Source: Parvularcula marina
Lineage (GTDB): Bacteria; Pseudomonadota; Alphaproteobacteria; Caulobacterales; Parvularculaceae
Direction: 5' to 3'
Length of the DNA: 64,000 nucleotides
Assembly: GCF_003399445.1 (NCBI RefSeq)
Contig: NZ_QUQO01000001.1
Location: forward strand, 558,001 to 622,000
Positions within the stretch are counted from its first letter, which is position 1, and each line of letters begins with the position of its first letter. Below are positions 43,606-51,841 of the stretch, piece after piece. Below the pieces are notes generated by a model, which saw nothing but the letters and a program-made list of their open reading frames with translations, was not told where the DNA came from and made no database searches. A program made the translations under genes and the position numbers.

Positions 43606-45111
43606 GTGAGTACCACCACCGCATCGGCCGGGGATTCGGCCAATCAGACGAATATGCCATTCGTCATCCTGATCAGTGTCGTCGCCACGATTGGCGGCTT
43701 CCTCTTTGGCTTTGATAGCGGCGTCATCAACGGCACCGTCGATGGCCTGCAGATCGCATTCAATTCCGACAGCGTCGGCACCGGCTTCAACGTCGCCTCG
43801 ATGCTGCTCGGCTGTGCCGCAGGCGCCCTTCTCGCCGGGACACTCTCCGACCTTTTCGGACGCCGGACCATGATGATCGTCGCGGCGATCTTCTTCATTG
43901 TCTCAGCATGGGGCTCAGGCATCGCAAACAGCTCTGGCGAGTTCATTATCTACAGGGTGATCGGCGGCTTCGCCGTCGGCGCGGCCAGCGTCATGGCCCC
44001 AGCCTATATTTCGGAAGTCGCCCCGGCAAAATATCGCGGCCGGCTCTCCTCGATCCAGCAGGTCGCCATCATTTTCGGCCTCTTCCTCGCCTTCCTGTCC
44101 AACTTCCTGATTGCCGGTGCCGCAGGCGCATCGACCAATGAATGGCTCGGCGGCTACGAAGCATGGCGCTGGATGTTCTGGGTAGAACTCATTCCGGCCG
44201 GCGTCTTCCTCGTCGCCCTCCTCTTTATCCCGGAAAGCCCGCGCTTCCTCGTCGCCCGCGATAAGGAAGACAAGGCGCTCGGCATCCTGCAGAAAGTCTC
44301 GGGCCTCGTCCGCGGCCAGCAGAAGGTCGATGAGATCAAGGACTCGTTGGCGAACGATCACAAGCCGCGTATCACGGACATTTTTGGCGGCGCGGCAGTC
44401 CTCAAACCCATCGTCTGGGTCGGGATCGGCCTTGCTGTCTTCCAGCAACTCGTCGGCATCAACGTCATCTTCTATTATGGCGCGGTGCTCTGGCAGGCCG
44501 CCGGCTTCAGCGAAAGCGACGCTCTGATGCAGAACGTCCTCTCGGGCGGTCTGTCGATCGGTGCCGTGATTGTCGGCCTCCTGGTTATTGACCGGATCGG
44601 CCGTAAGCCGATGCTGGCCATCGGCTCACTCGGCATGGCGGTCACGCTCGGTCTGGTTGCGTACGCATTCTCGACGGGCACGGCCTATTTCGACGGTGAT
44701 GTCATCGCTGCGGGCACACAGCTCGCCAACGGCACTGTCTATGAGGTGGAAACCGTCCTTGAAGGGAACATCGTCGATCTGACCCCGGAAATGGGTCAGC
44801 TCGCCCTTTATGCCGCGCTTGCCTATGTGATGTTCTTCAACTTCTCATGGGGCCCGGTCATGTGGGTGATGCTGGGCGAGATGTTCCCGAACCAGCTTCG
44901 GGGCTCTGGCCTCGCCGTCGCAGGTCTCTTCCAGTGGCTTGCGAACTTCCTGATCACCATGACCTTCCCGATCATGCTGGCCGCCAAAGGCTTCGGCCTG
45001 GTCGGCGCCTATGGCGTCTACTGTGTCGGCGCGATCGTCTCATTCCTCTTCGTCATCTGGGCCGTCAAGGAAACCAAAGGCAAAGAGCTAGAGGACATGA
45101 CGGATCACTGA
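43606..45111 (+). CDS. Sugar porter family MFS transporter
   Basis: A 501-residue inner-membrane transporter starting at a GTG with AGGGAGG upstream. It has the SP-family signatures GFDSGVINGT in helix 1, GTLSDLFGRRTMM after helix 2, APAYISEVAPAKYRGRLSSIQQ, PESPRFLVARDKEDKALGIL, QQLVGINVIFYYG and DRIGRKPML. About twelve transmembrane segments are evident. It would import a mono- or disaccharide released by the neighbouring GH9 and GH3 enzymes, by proton symport or facilitation. A LacI-type operator lies upstream. A terminator follows before the GH3 gene. Confidence 0.94.
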   Translation: MSTTTASAGDSANQTNMPFVILISVVATIGGFLFGFDSGVINGTVDGLQIAFNSDSVGTGFNVASMLLGCAAGALLAGTLSDLFGRRTMMIVAAIFFIVSAWGSGIANSSGEFIIYRVIGGFAVGAASVMAPAYISEVAPAKYRGRLSSIQQVAIIFGLFLAFLSNFLIAGAAGASTNEWLGGYEAWRWMFWVELIPAGVFLVALLFIPESPRFLVARDKEDKALGILQKVSGLVRGQQKVDEIKDSLANDHKPRITDIFGGAAVLKPIVWVGIGLAVFQQLVGINVIFYYGAVLWQAAGFSESDALMQNVLSGGLSIGAVIVGLLVIDRIGRKPMLAIGSLGMAVTLGLVAYAFSTGTAYFDGDVIAAGTQLANGTVYEVETVLEGNIVDLTPEMGQLALYAALAYVMFFNFSWGPVMWVMLGEMFPNQLRGSGLAVAGLFQWLANFLITMTFPIMLAAKGFGLVGAYGVYCVGAIVSFLFVIWAVKETKGKELEDMTDH

Positions 45112-45125
45112 GTCGTCCCTCGACT

Positions 45126-45155
45126 GAGCGGGCTCTTCGGGGCCCGCTCTTTTTT
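45126..45155 (+). terminator. Rho-independent terminator after sugar porter
   Basis: GAGCGGGC (45126-45133) pairs with GCCCGCTC (45142-45149), followed by TTTTTT. It lies 14 bases after the MFS stop. It should reduce transcription into the GH3 genes, which may also have their own promoter in 45156-45200. Confidence 0.88.
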
Positions 45156-45200
45156 CATTCAATTACTCACCTGATAACTCATCTGAGTACGGAGATGATG

Positions 45201-47603
45201 ATGGCTATGCTTAACACCTCAATGACCAAAAAATTTCTTGCTGTAACAGTCAGCATTGCTGCGCTTACAGGCCTCGCCTTGCCTGCCGCTTCCGCTACAA
45301 TCGCGGAAAGCACGGTCACGGCGCAGGAAACTCCGCTTTATAAACAGGCCGATGCCGACACCGATGCGCGGATCGAGGACCTCCTCTCCCGCATGACGCT
45401 CGAAGAGAAGATCGTTCAGATCACCACGATCTGGACCAACAAGACCGATGTCTTCGACGATGACGGCAATTTTGATCCGGAAAAAGCCAAAGAGAAATTC
45501 CCCAACGGCATCGGCCATTTTGCTCGCCCGAATGACCTTAGCGGCCCGTCGAGCCCGCTTGAACGTCCGTTCCGGGATGAACGCAACACGGTCGCCCTCA
45601 CCAACGCCATCCAGAAATACGCCGCCGAGGAAACCCGGCTGGGCATCCCGGTCCTGTTCCACGAAGAGGGCTTGCACGGCTATGCGGCGCGCGGGGCAAC
45701 ATCCTTCCCGCAAGCCATCGCGCTTGCCTCCAGCTGGGATCCTGAGCTGCTCAGACAAGTCTACACCATCGCCGGCCGAGAGATCCGGGCGCGCGGCGCC
45801 CACCTCGTTCTATCTCCTGTCGTCGATGTCTCGCGCGATCCGCGCTGGGGCCGTATCGAAGAGACCTATGGCGAAGACCCCTATCTGGTCGGGGAGCTGG
45901 GTGTTGCCGCTGTGCGCGGTTTCCAGGGGGATGAGCTTCCACTCGCTGATGGCAAGGTGCTCGCCACCCTCAAACATATGACCGGGCACGGACAGCCAGA
46001 AAGCGGCACCAATGTCGGCCCGTCGAATATTTCCGAACGCATTCTCCGCGAAGCTTTCTTCCCCCCCTTCGAACAGGTCGTGCAGCGCACGAATATCCTC
46101 AGCCTGATGGCCTCCTATAACGAGATCGACGGCGTTCCGTCGCACGCCAATGGCTGGCTTCTCAATGATATCCTGCGCGGCGAATGGGGCTTTGAAGGCG
46201 GCGTCGTCAGTGACTACTGGGGCATCGACGATCTCGTCCGCCTGCACCATGTCGAGCCCGATCTCGAAGGCGCCGCCGTCCGTTCGCTGAAAGCCGGGGT
46301 CGATTTCGATCTGCCCGACGGTCAGGCCTTCGTCTTCCTCCCCAAAGCGCTTGAGGAAGGCAAAGTCTCGATGGACGAGATCGACACGGCCGTCCGCCGG
46401 ATGCTTCGCATCAAATTCGAGGCGGGCCTATTTGAGAACCCCTATTCAGATGCGGACTATGCCGAAGAGATCACCGACAATGACGAGGCCCGGGCGCTGG
46501 CTGAAGAAGCTGCCCGCAAATCTGTCGTTCTCCTCAAGAATGACGGCCTCCTCCCGCTGACTGCTAGCGATTACAAGCGTATTGCCGTCATTGGTCCGAA
46601 TGCGGATGCAACCCGCCTCGGCGGTTATTCCGACGTACCGACCCGCGTGATCAACGTGCTTGATGGCATCAAGGCCGAGGTCGGTGACGACGCGGAGATC
46701 GTCCATCATCAGGGTGTGAAGATCGTCGAGGACGGCGACTGGTGGCGCGATGAGATTGTGCCTGCCGACCGCGACGAAAACCTCGCCATGATCAAGCAGG
46801 CGGTCCGTACCGCCCGCAAGGCTGACCTCATCATCCTTGTTATTGGCGGCACCGAAGCCACCTCGCGTGAGGGCTGGGCCGATAACCACCTTGGCGACCG
46901 CACCGATATCGAACTCGTCGGTGAGCAGAAGGAACTGGCCGAAGCCATGTTCAAGCTCGGCAAGCCGGTGGTCACGGTGCTGATCAACGGCAAACCACTC
47001 GGCGTCGATGATGTGGCCGAGAAAACCGACGCGCTCGTCGAGGGCTGGTATCTCGGTCAGGAAGGCGGCACCGCCATGGCCGAGATCCTCTTCGGCAAGG
47101 CAAATCCGGGCGGCAAGCTGCCAGTCACGATTGCCCGCAGCGTCGGCCAATTGCCTCTTCTCTATAACCGCAAGCCGAGCGCCCTTCGCGGCTATCTCTT
47201 TGATACGACCGAGCCGCTTTATCCCTTCGGCTACGGGCTGAGCTACACGACGTTCGAGATTTCCGAGCCCACTTTATCGGCAAGTACGATCGGCACGGAC
47301 GGCACGGTCACTGTCTCGGCCAGCGTCACCAATACCGGTGAGGTGGAAGGCGACGAAGTGGTCCAGCTCTACATCCGCGATGAGATCAGCTCGGTCACAC
47401 GGCCGGTCAAAGAGCTTCGCGGTTTTGAGCGCATCACGCTCGCGCCGGGTGAGAGCAAGACGGTCGAGTTCGAGCTTGGCGAAGAGGATTTCCGGATGTG
47501 GGACGCGCAGATGAAGCGCGTTGTTGAACCGGGCACCTTCCAGATTATGGTGGGCCCGAATTCGGTCGATCTGAAATCCGTCGCACTTGAGATCACGGGC
47601 TGA
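45201..47603 (+). CDS. Secreted GH3 beta-xylosidase/beta-glucosidase
   Basis: An 800-residue GH3 enzyme. Three tandem ATGs (45195, 45198, 45201) follow GGAG at 45191; the third has the best spacing. A signal peptide runs through LTGLALPAASATIA. The N-terminal TIM barrel contains HEEGLHGYAARGATSFP, SRDPRWGRIEETYGEDPYLVGELG, LKHMTGHG and the nucleophile Asp in GGVVSDYWGID. The (alpha/beta)6 sandwich follows and a C-terminal fibronectin-like domain ends the chain (TVSASVTNTGEVEGDEVVQLYI). SDYWG-type GH3 enzymes are often xylan 1,4-beta-xylosidases, consistent with the nearby GH115. It is 25 bases from the next GH3. Confidence 0.92.
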   Translation: MAMLNTSMTKKFLAVTVSIAALTGLALPAASATIAESTVTAQETPLYKQADADTDARIEDLLSRMTLEEKIVQITTIWTNKTDVFDDDGNFDPEKAKEKFPNGIGHFARPNDLSGPSSPLERPFRDERNTVALTNAIQKYAAEETRLGIPVLFHEEGLHGYAARGATSFPQAIALASSWDPELLRQVYTIAGREIRARGAHLVLSPVVDVSRDPRWGRIEETYGEDPYLVGELGVAAVRGFQGDELPLADGKVLATLKHMTGHGQPESGTNVGPSNISERILREAFFPPFEQVVQRTNILSLMASYNEIDGVPSHANGWLLNDILRGEWGFEGGVVSDYWGIDDLVRLHHVEPDLEGAAVRSLKAGVDFDLPDGQAFVFLPKALEEGKVSMDEIDTAVRRMLRIKFEAGLFENPYSDADYAEEITDNDEARALAEEAARKSVVLLKNDGLLPLTASDYKRIAVIGPNADATRLGGYSDVPTRVINVLDGIKAEVGDDAEIVHHQGVKIVEDGDWWRDEIVPADRDENLAMIKQAVRTARKADLIILVIGGTEATSREGWADNHLGDRTDIELVGEQKELAEAMFKLGKPVVTVLINGKPLGVDDVAEKTDALVEGWYLGQEGGTAMAEILFGKANPGGKLPVTIARSVGQLPLLYNRKPSALRGYLFDTTEPLYPFGYGLSYTTFEISEPTLSASTIGTDGTVTVSASVTNTGEVEGDEVVQLYIRDEISSVTRPVKELRGFERITLAPGESKTVEFELGEEDFRMWDAQMKRVVEPGTFQIMVGPNSVDLKSVALEITG

Positions 47604-47628
47604 ACGGCCGGACAAGGGAGAGATTATC

Positions 47629-50157
47629 ATGACCCGTCAAAACTGGCTTCTGACAACCGCCGCATCCGCCCTCCTCCTTACCGCCTGCGGCGGCAAGGAG
47701 GATGCAGCGGATACGGATAAAAAAGCCGCTGCCTATACCAAAGCTGACGACCCGAATGTCCACCCGGAAATCTGGCCCAAGGGCCAGAGCCCGGTCGAGC
47801 GCGATGAAGCCATCGAAGAACGCGTCGCTGAAATCCTCGCCGGCATGACGCTGGAACAAAAAGTCGGTCAGGTCATTCAGGGCGACATTGGGGCGACGAC
47901 CCCTGATGATGTCGCCAAATACCATCTTGGCTCGGTCCTCAATGGCGGGAACTCCGCGCCCAAAGGCGACCTGCGTATCTCTCCGACGGAATGGCTAGCC
48001 CTTGCCGATGAGTTCTGGGATGCATCCGTCGGCCCGGACGGCGACGGCATACCAGCGATCTGGGGTACGGACGCCGTGCACGGACATTCAAACATCATTG
48101 GCGCCACGATCTTTCCGCATAATATCGGGCTTGGCGCCGCCAATGACCCCGAGCTGATCCGCCGGATCGGCGAGGTGACCGCGCTCGAAATCGCTGTGAC
48201 CGGGCTCGACTGGACCTTTGCCCCGACCGTTGCGACCCCGCGCGATGACCGCTGGGGCCGGACCTATGAGGGCTATTCCGAAGGCCCGGAGATTGTCGGT
48301 GCCTATGCGGCCGAAATGGTCAAGGGCCTTCAGGGTGAGGCGGGGACGGATGAATTCCTCGGCCCCGATAAGGTGATCTCCACCGTCAAGCACTTCCTCG
48401 GCGATGGTGGCACGAAAGACGGTATCGACCAGGGCGAGACCATCGCCACGGAAGAAGAGCTGCGCGATATCCACGCTGCGGGCTATATCCCCGCCATCAA
48501 TGCCGGGGTGCAGTCGGCCATGGCCAGCTATTCGAGCTGGAACGGCCGCAAGATGCACGGCAACAAATCGCTCTTGTCGGATGTACTGGTCGATCAGCTC
48601 GGCTTTGACGGTTTCGTCGTCGGCGACTGGAACGGACACGGACAGATCAAGGATTGCGTGCCGACCGACTGCCTGCAATCGATCATGGCCGGGCTCGACA
48701 TGTATATGGCGCCCGACAGCTGGAGGGGTCTCTATGAGAGCACCCTTGGCTACGCGAAATCGGGCGATCTGCCGATGGACCGTCTCGACGAGGCCGTCTC
48801 GAGGATCCTGCGGGTGAAACTCACCGCAGGTGTCTGGGAGAAGGGCCGCCCCTCGACACGGCCACTTGCCGGACAATGGGAGCTGCTCGGCGCGCCTGAG
48901 CACCGCGCTGTCGCACGCGAGGCTGTACGCAAATCTCTCGTCCTCCTCAAGAATGACGGCACGCTGCCAATTTCTCCGGGGGCGAATGTTCTGGTCACGG
49001 GCGCCGGCGCCAATGACATGAACATGCAGACCGGCGGCTGGACGATCTCTTGGCAGGGCACAGGCAATGCTCGCGAGGACTTCCCGAATGCCGACACGAT
49101 TTGGGAAGGCATCGAGGCAACTGTCAACGCTTCGGGCGGCACGGCGACTTTGAGCGAGGACGGCTCTTACGAGACCGCGCCCGATGTTGCCATCGTCGTC
49201 TTCGGTGAAACACCCTATGCGGAGTTTCAGGGTGACCGGCCACACGTCGATTTCATGGACAATGCTGGCCTGAATGCCCTCACTTCCTATCAGGAAGCGG
49301 GTATCCCGGCTGTGGCTGTCTTCATTTCGGGCCGGCCGCTCTATGTGAACCCGGAACTGAATGCATCGAATGCTTTCCTTGCAGCCTGGCTGCCGGGCAG
49401 TGAAGGCGGTGGCGTCGCTGATGTTCTCTTCACAGATGCAGCAGGAAACACCCGTTACGACTTTACAGGCAGGCTCTCCTACTCTTGGCCAAAACGGCCG
49501 GATCAGGCGGTGCTGAATGTCGGGGATGCGGATTACGATCCGCTCTTTGCTTACGGCACGGGCCTTTCCTATGGCGATGACGGCAATCTCGAAGAGCTGC
49601 CTACGGACTATGTCGTCGCGGGTGGCGGCTCTGACATCGTCTTTGACGAAGGCTCATCAGGTGACTGGCGCATGTCGGTCGTCACGGCCTACTCTCCTCC
49701 AGTGCAGGTCGAGGATGTGACAGCCGAGACGCAGGATGGCGCCCTCCGCCTCTCGCGGATCGACCGCGAAGCGCAGGAAGACTCGCTCGTCCTTGATTGG
49801 TCGGGAGCTGCGGAAGCTTCGTTCATCGTCAGTGGCGGCCCCGTCGACTGGTCTCGTCAGGCCAATGGCGAGCTTGCGCTGCAAGTCGATTATCGCCTTG
49901 ATGAACCGCTGAGCGGGCCGATCTCCCTTGGCATGGGCTGTGGTGAAGATTGCGGCGCAGACTTCACTCTTCCGGGAACGGATAGTGTCGGCGAGTGGCA
50001 ATCCGCCACGATCCGGCTCAGCTGTTTCGGCGATGCCGGACTTGACCTGACCGCCATTGACCGGCCGCTGGTTCTCACCTCGGCAGCGGACAACAAGCTG
50101 TCCATGTCCTTTGCGGGACTTGCGACGTCACCGGGCGGCACTGCCTGCCCCGAATAA
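47629..50157 (+). CDS. GH3 exo-beta-glucanase, lipoprotein, with C-terminal beta-sandwich
   Basis: An 842-residue protein with a lipobox in MTRQNWLLTTAASALLLTAC (Cys20), so it is membrane-anchored. The GH3 barrel has WGTDAVHGHSNIIGATIFPHNIGLGAA, DRWGRTYEGYSEGPEIVG, VKHFLGDGGTKDG and the nucleophile Asp in GFVVGDWNGHG, matching the ExoP/CelD-like exo-glucanases acting on beta-1,3/1,4-glucans. After the sandwich domain, residues about 680-842 form an extra domain like the galactose-binding-like module of ExoP. It is cotranscribed with the upstream GH3. Confidence 0.92.
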   Translation: MTRQNWLLTTAASALLLTACGGKEDAADTDKKAAAYTKADDPNVHPEIWPKGQSPVERDEAIEERVAEILAGMTLEQKVGQVIQGDIGATTPDDVAKYHLGSVLNGGNSAPKGDLRISPTEWLALADEFWDASVGPDGDGIPAIWGTDAVHGHSNIIGATIFPHNIGLGAANDPELIRRIGEVTALEIAVTGLDWTFAPTVATPRDDRWGRTYEGYSEGPEIVGAYAAEMVKGLQGEAGTDEFLGPDKVISTVKHFLGDGGTKDGIDQGETIATEEELRDIHAAGYIPAINAGVQSAMASYSSWNGRKMHGNKSLLSDVLVDQLGFDGFVVGDWNGHGQIKDCVPTDCLQSIMAGLDMYMAPDSWRGLYESTLGYAKSGDLPMDRLDEAVSRILRVKLTAGVWEKGRPSTRPLAGQWELLGAPEHRAVAREAVRKSLVLLKNDGTLPISPGANVLVTGAGANDMNMQTGGWTISWQGTGNAREDFPNADTIWEGIEATVNASGGTATLSEDGSYETAPDVAIVVFGETPYAEFQGDRPHVDFMDNAGLNALTSYQEAGIPAVAVFISGRPLYVNPELNASNAFLAAWLPGSEGGGVADVLFTDAAGNTRYDFTGRLSYSWPKRPDQAVLNVGDADYDPLFAYGTGLSYGDDGNLEELPTDYVVAGGGSDIVFDEGSSGDWRMSVVTAYSPPVQVEDVTAETQDGALRLSRIDREAQEDSLVLDWSGAAEASFIVSGGPVDWSRQANGELALQVDYRLDEPLSGPISLGMGCGEDCGADFTLPGTDSVGEWQSATIRLSCFGDAGLDLTAIDRPLVLTSAADNKLSMSFAGLATSPGGTACPE

Positions 50158-50168
50158 CCACAATCGGC

Positions 50169-50870
50169 TTACGGACGATATTTCAGAAAAGTATTGACCG
50201 TAAGCCGCCCTTCCCTCGGATCCGGATTAAACGAAAATCCCGGCGGGATCATGCCGCAGTGAAGTGTGTGGCCCTGATAAACGAGAATACGGTTATATCG
50301 CCCCGCGAAAAAGGCGGTCTGTTCATACCGCTGGGTTGACCCCTGAATGTACCCTTCCGGCGGCTCCCCATCTTCGGCAAGATCCTGTTCGGTGGCAGCC
50401 CGATAGGCTTCATGCCGTTCGGCATTGACGGATTCAAATCCCGTCCGCCCATGACGGAAAAAGGACGTACCAGTCTCTTCATCGTCCTGTCGTCCGATGA
50501 AATGCAGCACAGCCAGTGTGCAAATATCCGTTCCGTCAATATGCGGCACCCGCTGATAGGGCACGAGCTGTTCAGGCGGCGTTGTCACCAGCGAAAAAGA
50601 TGTCTCCTCCGCCGTGAGGCTGCCCCCATTCCAACCGAAGGCCTCAAAGATAGGCTTCTCCAATGCCCGGGAAAGCGCGGTGGCATAATCCATGGGCGCC
50701 GCCGCGCGAATGCCTGGATAATATTGCGATCTGACCGACCAGTCCGATTGCGCCGCCAGATCAATCAGCCGTTCCGCCCCGCTCAACGCGTTATCAATGA
50801 TCAGAACGGGGAGCCGTTCATCCCCGATCAGCTCATGATTGATCTCGGCCCGCGGCGCTCCCTGCGACAT
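50169..50870 (-). CDS. DUF6445-like Fe(II)/2-oxoglutarate oxygenase-type protein
   Basis: A 233-residue protein. His110-x-Asp112 in QRVPHIDGTD, a distal His in VYQGHTLHCGMIP and Arg in REGRLTVN form the metal- and 2-oxoglutarate-binding set of a double-stranded beta-helix oxygenase. Such DUF6445-type proteins accompany TBDR/halogenase/SapC loci in alphaproteobacteria, so it may act in the same unknown modification as the JmjC-cupins. It starts 2 bases after the CE4 deacetylase stop, hence co-translated. Substrate unknown. Confidence 0.8.
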   Translation of the reverse strand: MSQGAPRAEINHELIGDERLPVLIIDNALSGAERLIDLAAQSDWSVRSQYYPGIRAAAPMDYATALSRALEKPIFEAFGWNGGSLTAEETSFSLVTTPPEQLVPYQRVPHIDGTDICTLAVLHFIGRQDDEETGTSFFRHGRTGFESVNAERHEAYRAATEQDLAEDGEPPEGYIQGSTQRYEQTAFFAGRYNRILVYQGHTLHCGMIPPGFSFNPDPREGRLTVNTFLKYRP

Positions 50871-50872
50871 GC

Positions 50873-51679
50873 CTATTCACCCTCCGTTGACTGAAGATGA
50901 GTGGCAATCGCCCGAACGGTGTCGACCCAGATCTCATCCTGATGCGCGGAAAGCCAGTCGAGTAGTTCCTCATGCGCCTCGACTGAGACGGAGAGATAAT
51001 CGCCGCCAATACCATGGAAAGTCAGCGTCCCGATACCGCCTGAGGCGAGTACTTCCTCCGCATAGGCGATCAGCTCCTTGCCGGTCACCTCCGTCGGCCC
51101 CCATGTGGCCAGCCGCGCAAAGTCGATCTCACCGCGGTCGATCCAGTCAGTGGCTGTTGAGACGCCGCGGGAAGCAACGAACATCGGTGCCAGAGCATCA
51201 ACATATGACTCACCGCCCGCCAGTACATCGCCGCAGGGATAAGCATAGGTCCGGCTCTCTTTCCCATCGACAAGTTGGAGGACGAAATTCGTCATCTCCG
51301 CTTCCATCCTGATGCGTTCGACCGTGTAAAGATCGAGGTCAGCTTCAGGCGTCACCCAGTCACGGCCCGGCCGAGATCCCTGACAGGGATGATGGAGCGT
51401 ATGATTGCCGAGCTCATGACCATTCGCCGCCGCCGCTCGCCAGTCCTCCAGCCGTGCAGGGAAGCCCTCCCGGCCGATCGTCACATAAAAGGTTGCCTTG
51501 AACCCATGGCGGTCGAGCGCCGGCAGAGCATTGTCGAGCTGGCTTTCGAGCGAGTCGTCATAGGTCAGCGCCAATGCCGCCTTTCGACCATTGGGGAACC
51601 GCTCGGCCGCCCCCGCCACACCGCTGAAACCGATACAGATCGCCAGCATCGCCGCTGCAACTCGCCCTGCTCTCATCAT
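50873..51679 (-). CDS. Secreted polysaccharide deacetylase (CE4/NodB-like)
   Basis: A 268-residue exported CE4 enzyme with signal peptide MMRAGRVAAAMLAICIGFSG and cut near GAAER. Metal and catalytic motifs: ALTYDDS (Asp41/Asp42) and GNHTLHHP (His93 and His97 pair), plus FHGIGGD near the C-terminus. CE4 members remove acetyl groups from xylan, chitin or peptidoglycan; with GH115 divergent at its 5' end acetylxylan is the favoured guess. A LacI-type operator lies in the shared promoter region. Confidence 0.88.
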   Translation of the reverse strand: MMRAGRVAAAMLAICIGFSGVAGAAERFPNGRKAALALTYDDSLESQLDNALPALDRHGFKATFYVTIGREGFPARLEDWRAAAANGHELGNHTLHHPCQGSRPGRDWVTPEADLDLYTVERIRMEAEMTNFVLQLVDGKESRTYAYPCGDVLAGGESYVDALAPMFVASRGVSTATDWIDRGEIDFARLATWGPTEVTGKELIAYAEEVLASGGIGTLTFHGIGGDYLSVSVEAHEELLDWLSAHQDEIWVDTVRAIATHLQSTEGE

Positions 51680-51738
51680 CTCCTCCGCCGATCCTTTGGA
51701 CCTTTTATGTCCGGGCTCTGTCCTGCCCGGCCCGCTGA

Positions 51739-51752
51739 TGTTAGCGTTACCA
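51739..51752. promoter_or_regulatory. LacI-type operator between CE4 and GH115
   Basis: TGTTAGCGTTACCA, 12 of 14 matches to the consensus, lies 60 bases upstream of the CE4 start and 90 bases upstream of GH115. It can control both divergent transcripts. Confidence 0.65.
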
Positions 51753-51841
51753 CGTTAAAGGGCCTCGCCCAAACGAGCCTATCCAGCAACCTTGCGCCAT
51801 CGCTACGCAGGATAAACAAAAAAACCTCCGGGAGGGACAAC

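Noticed and set aside
44847-45200. Long in-frame extension upstream of the first GH3 gene
   Set aside because: It runs inside the sugar-porter gene in another frame and through its terminator; the signal peptide begins at the chosen start.
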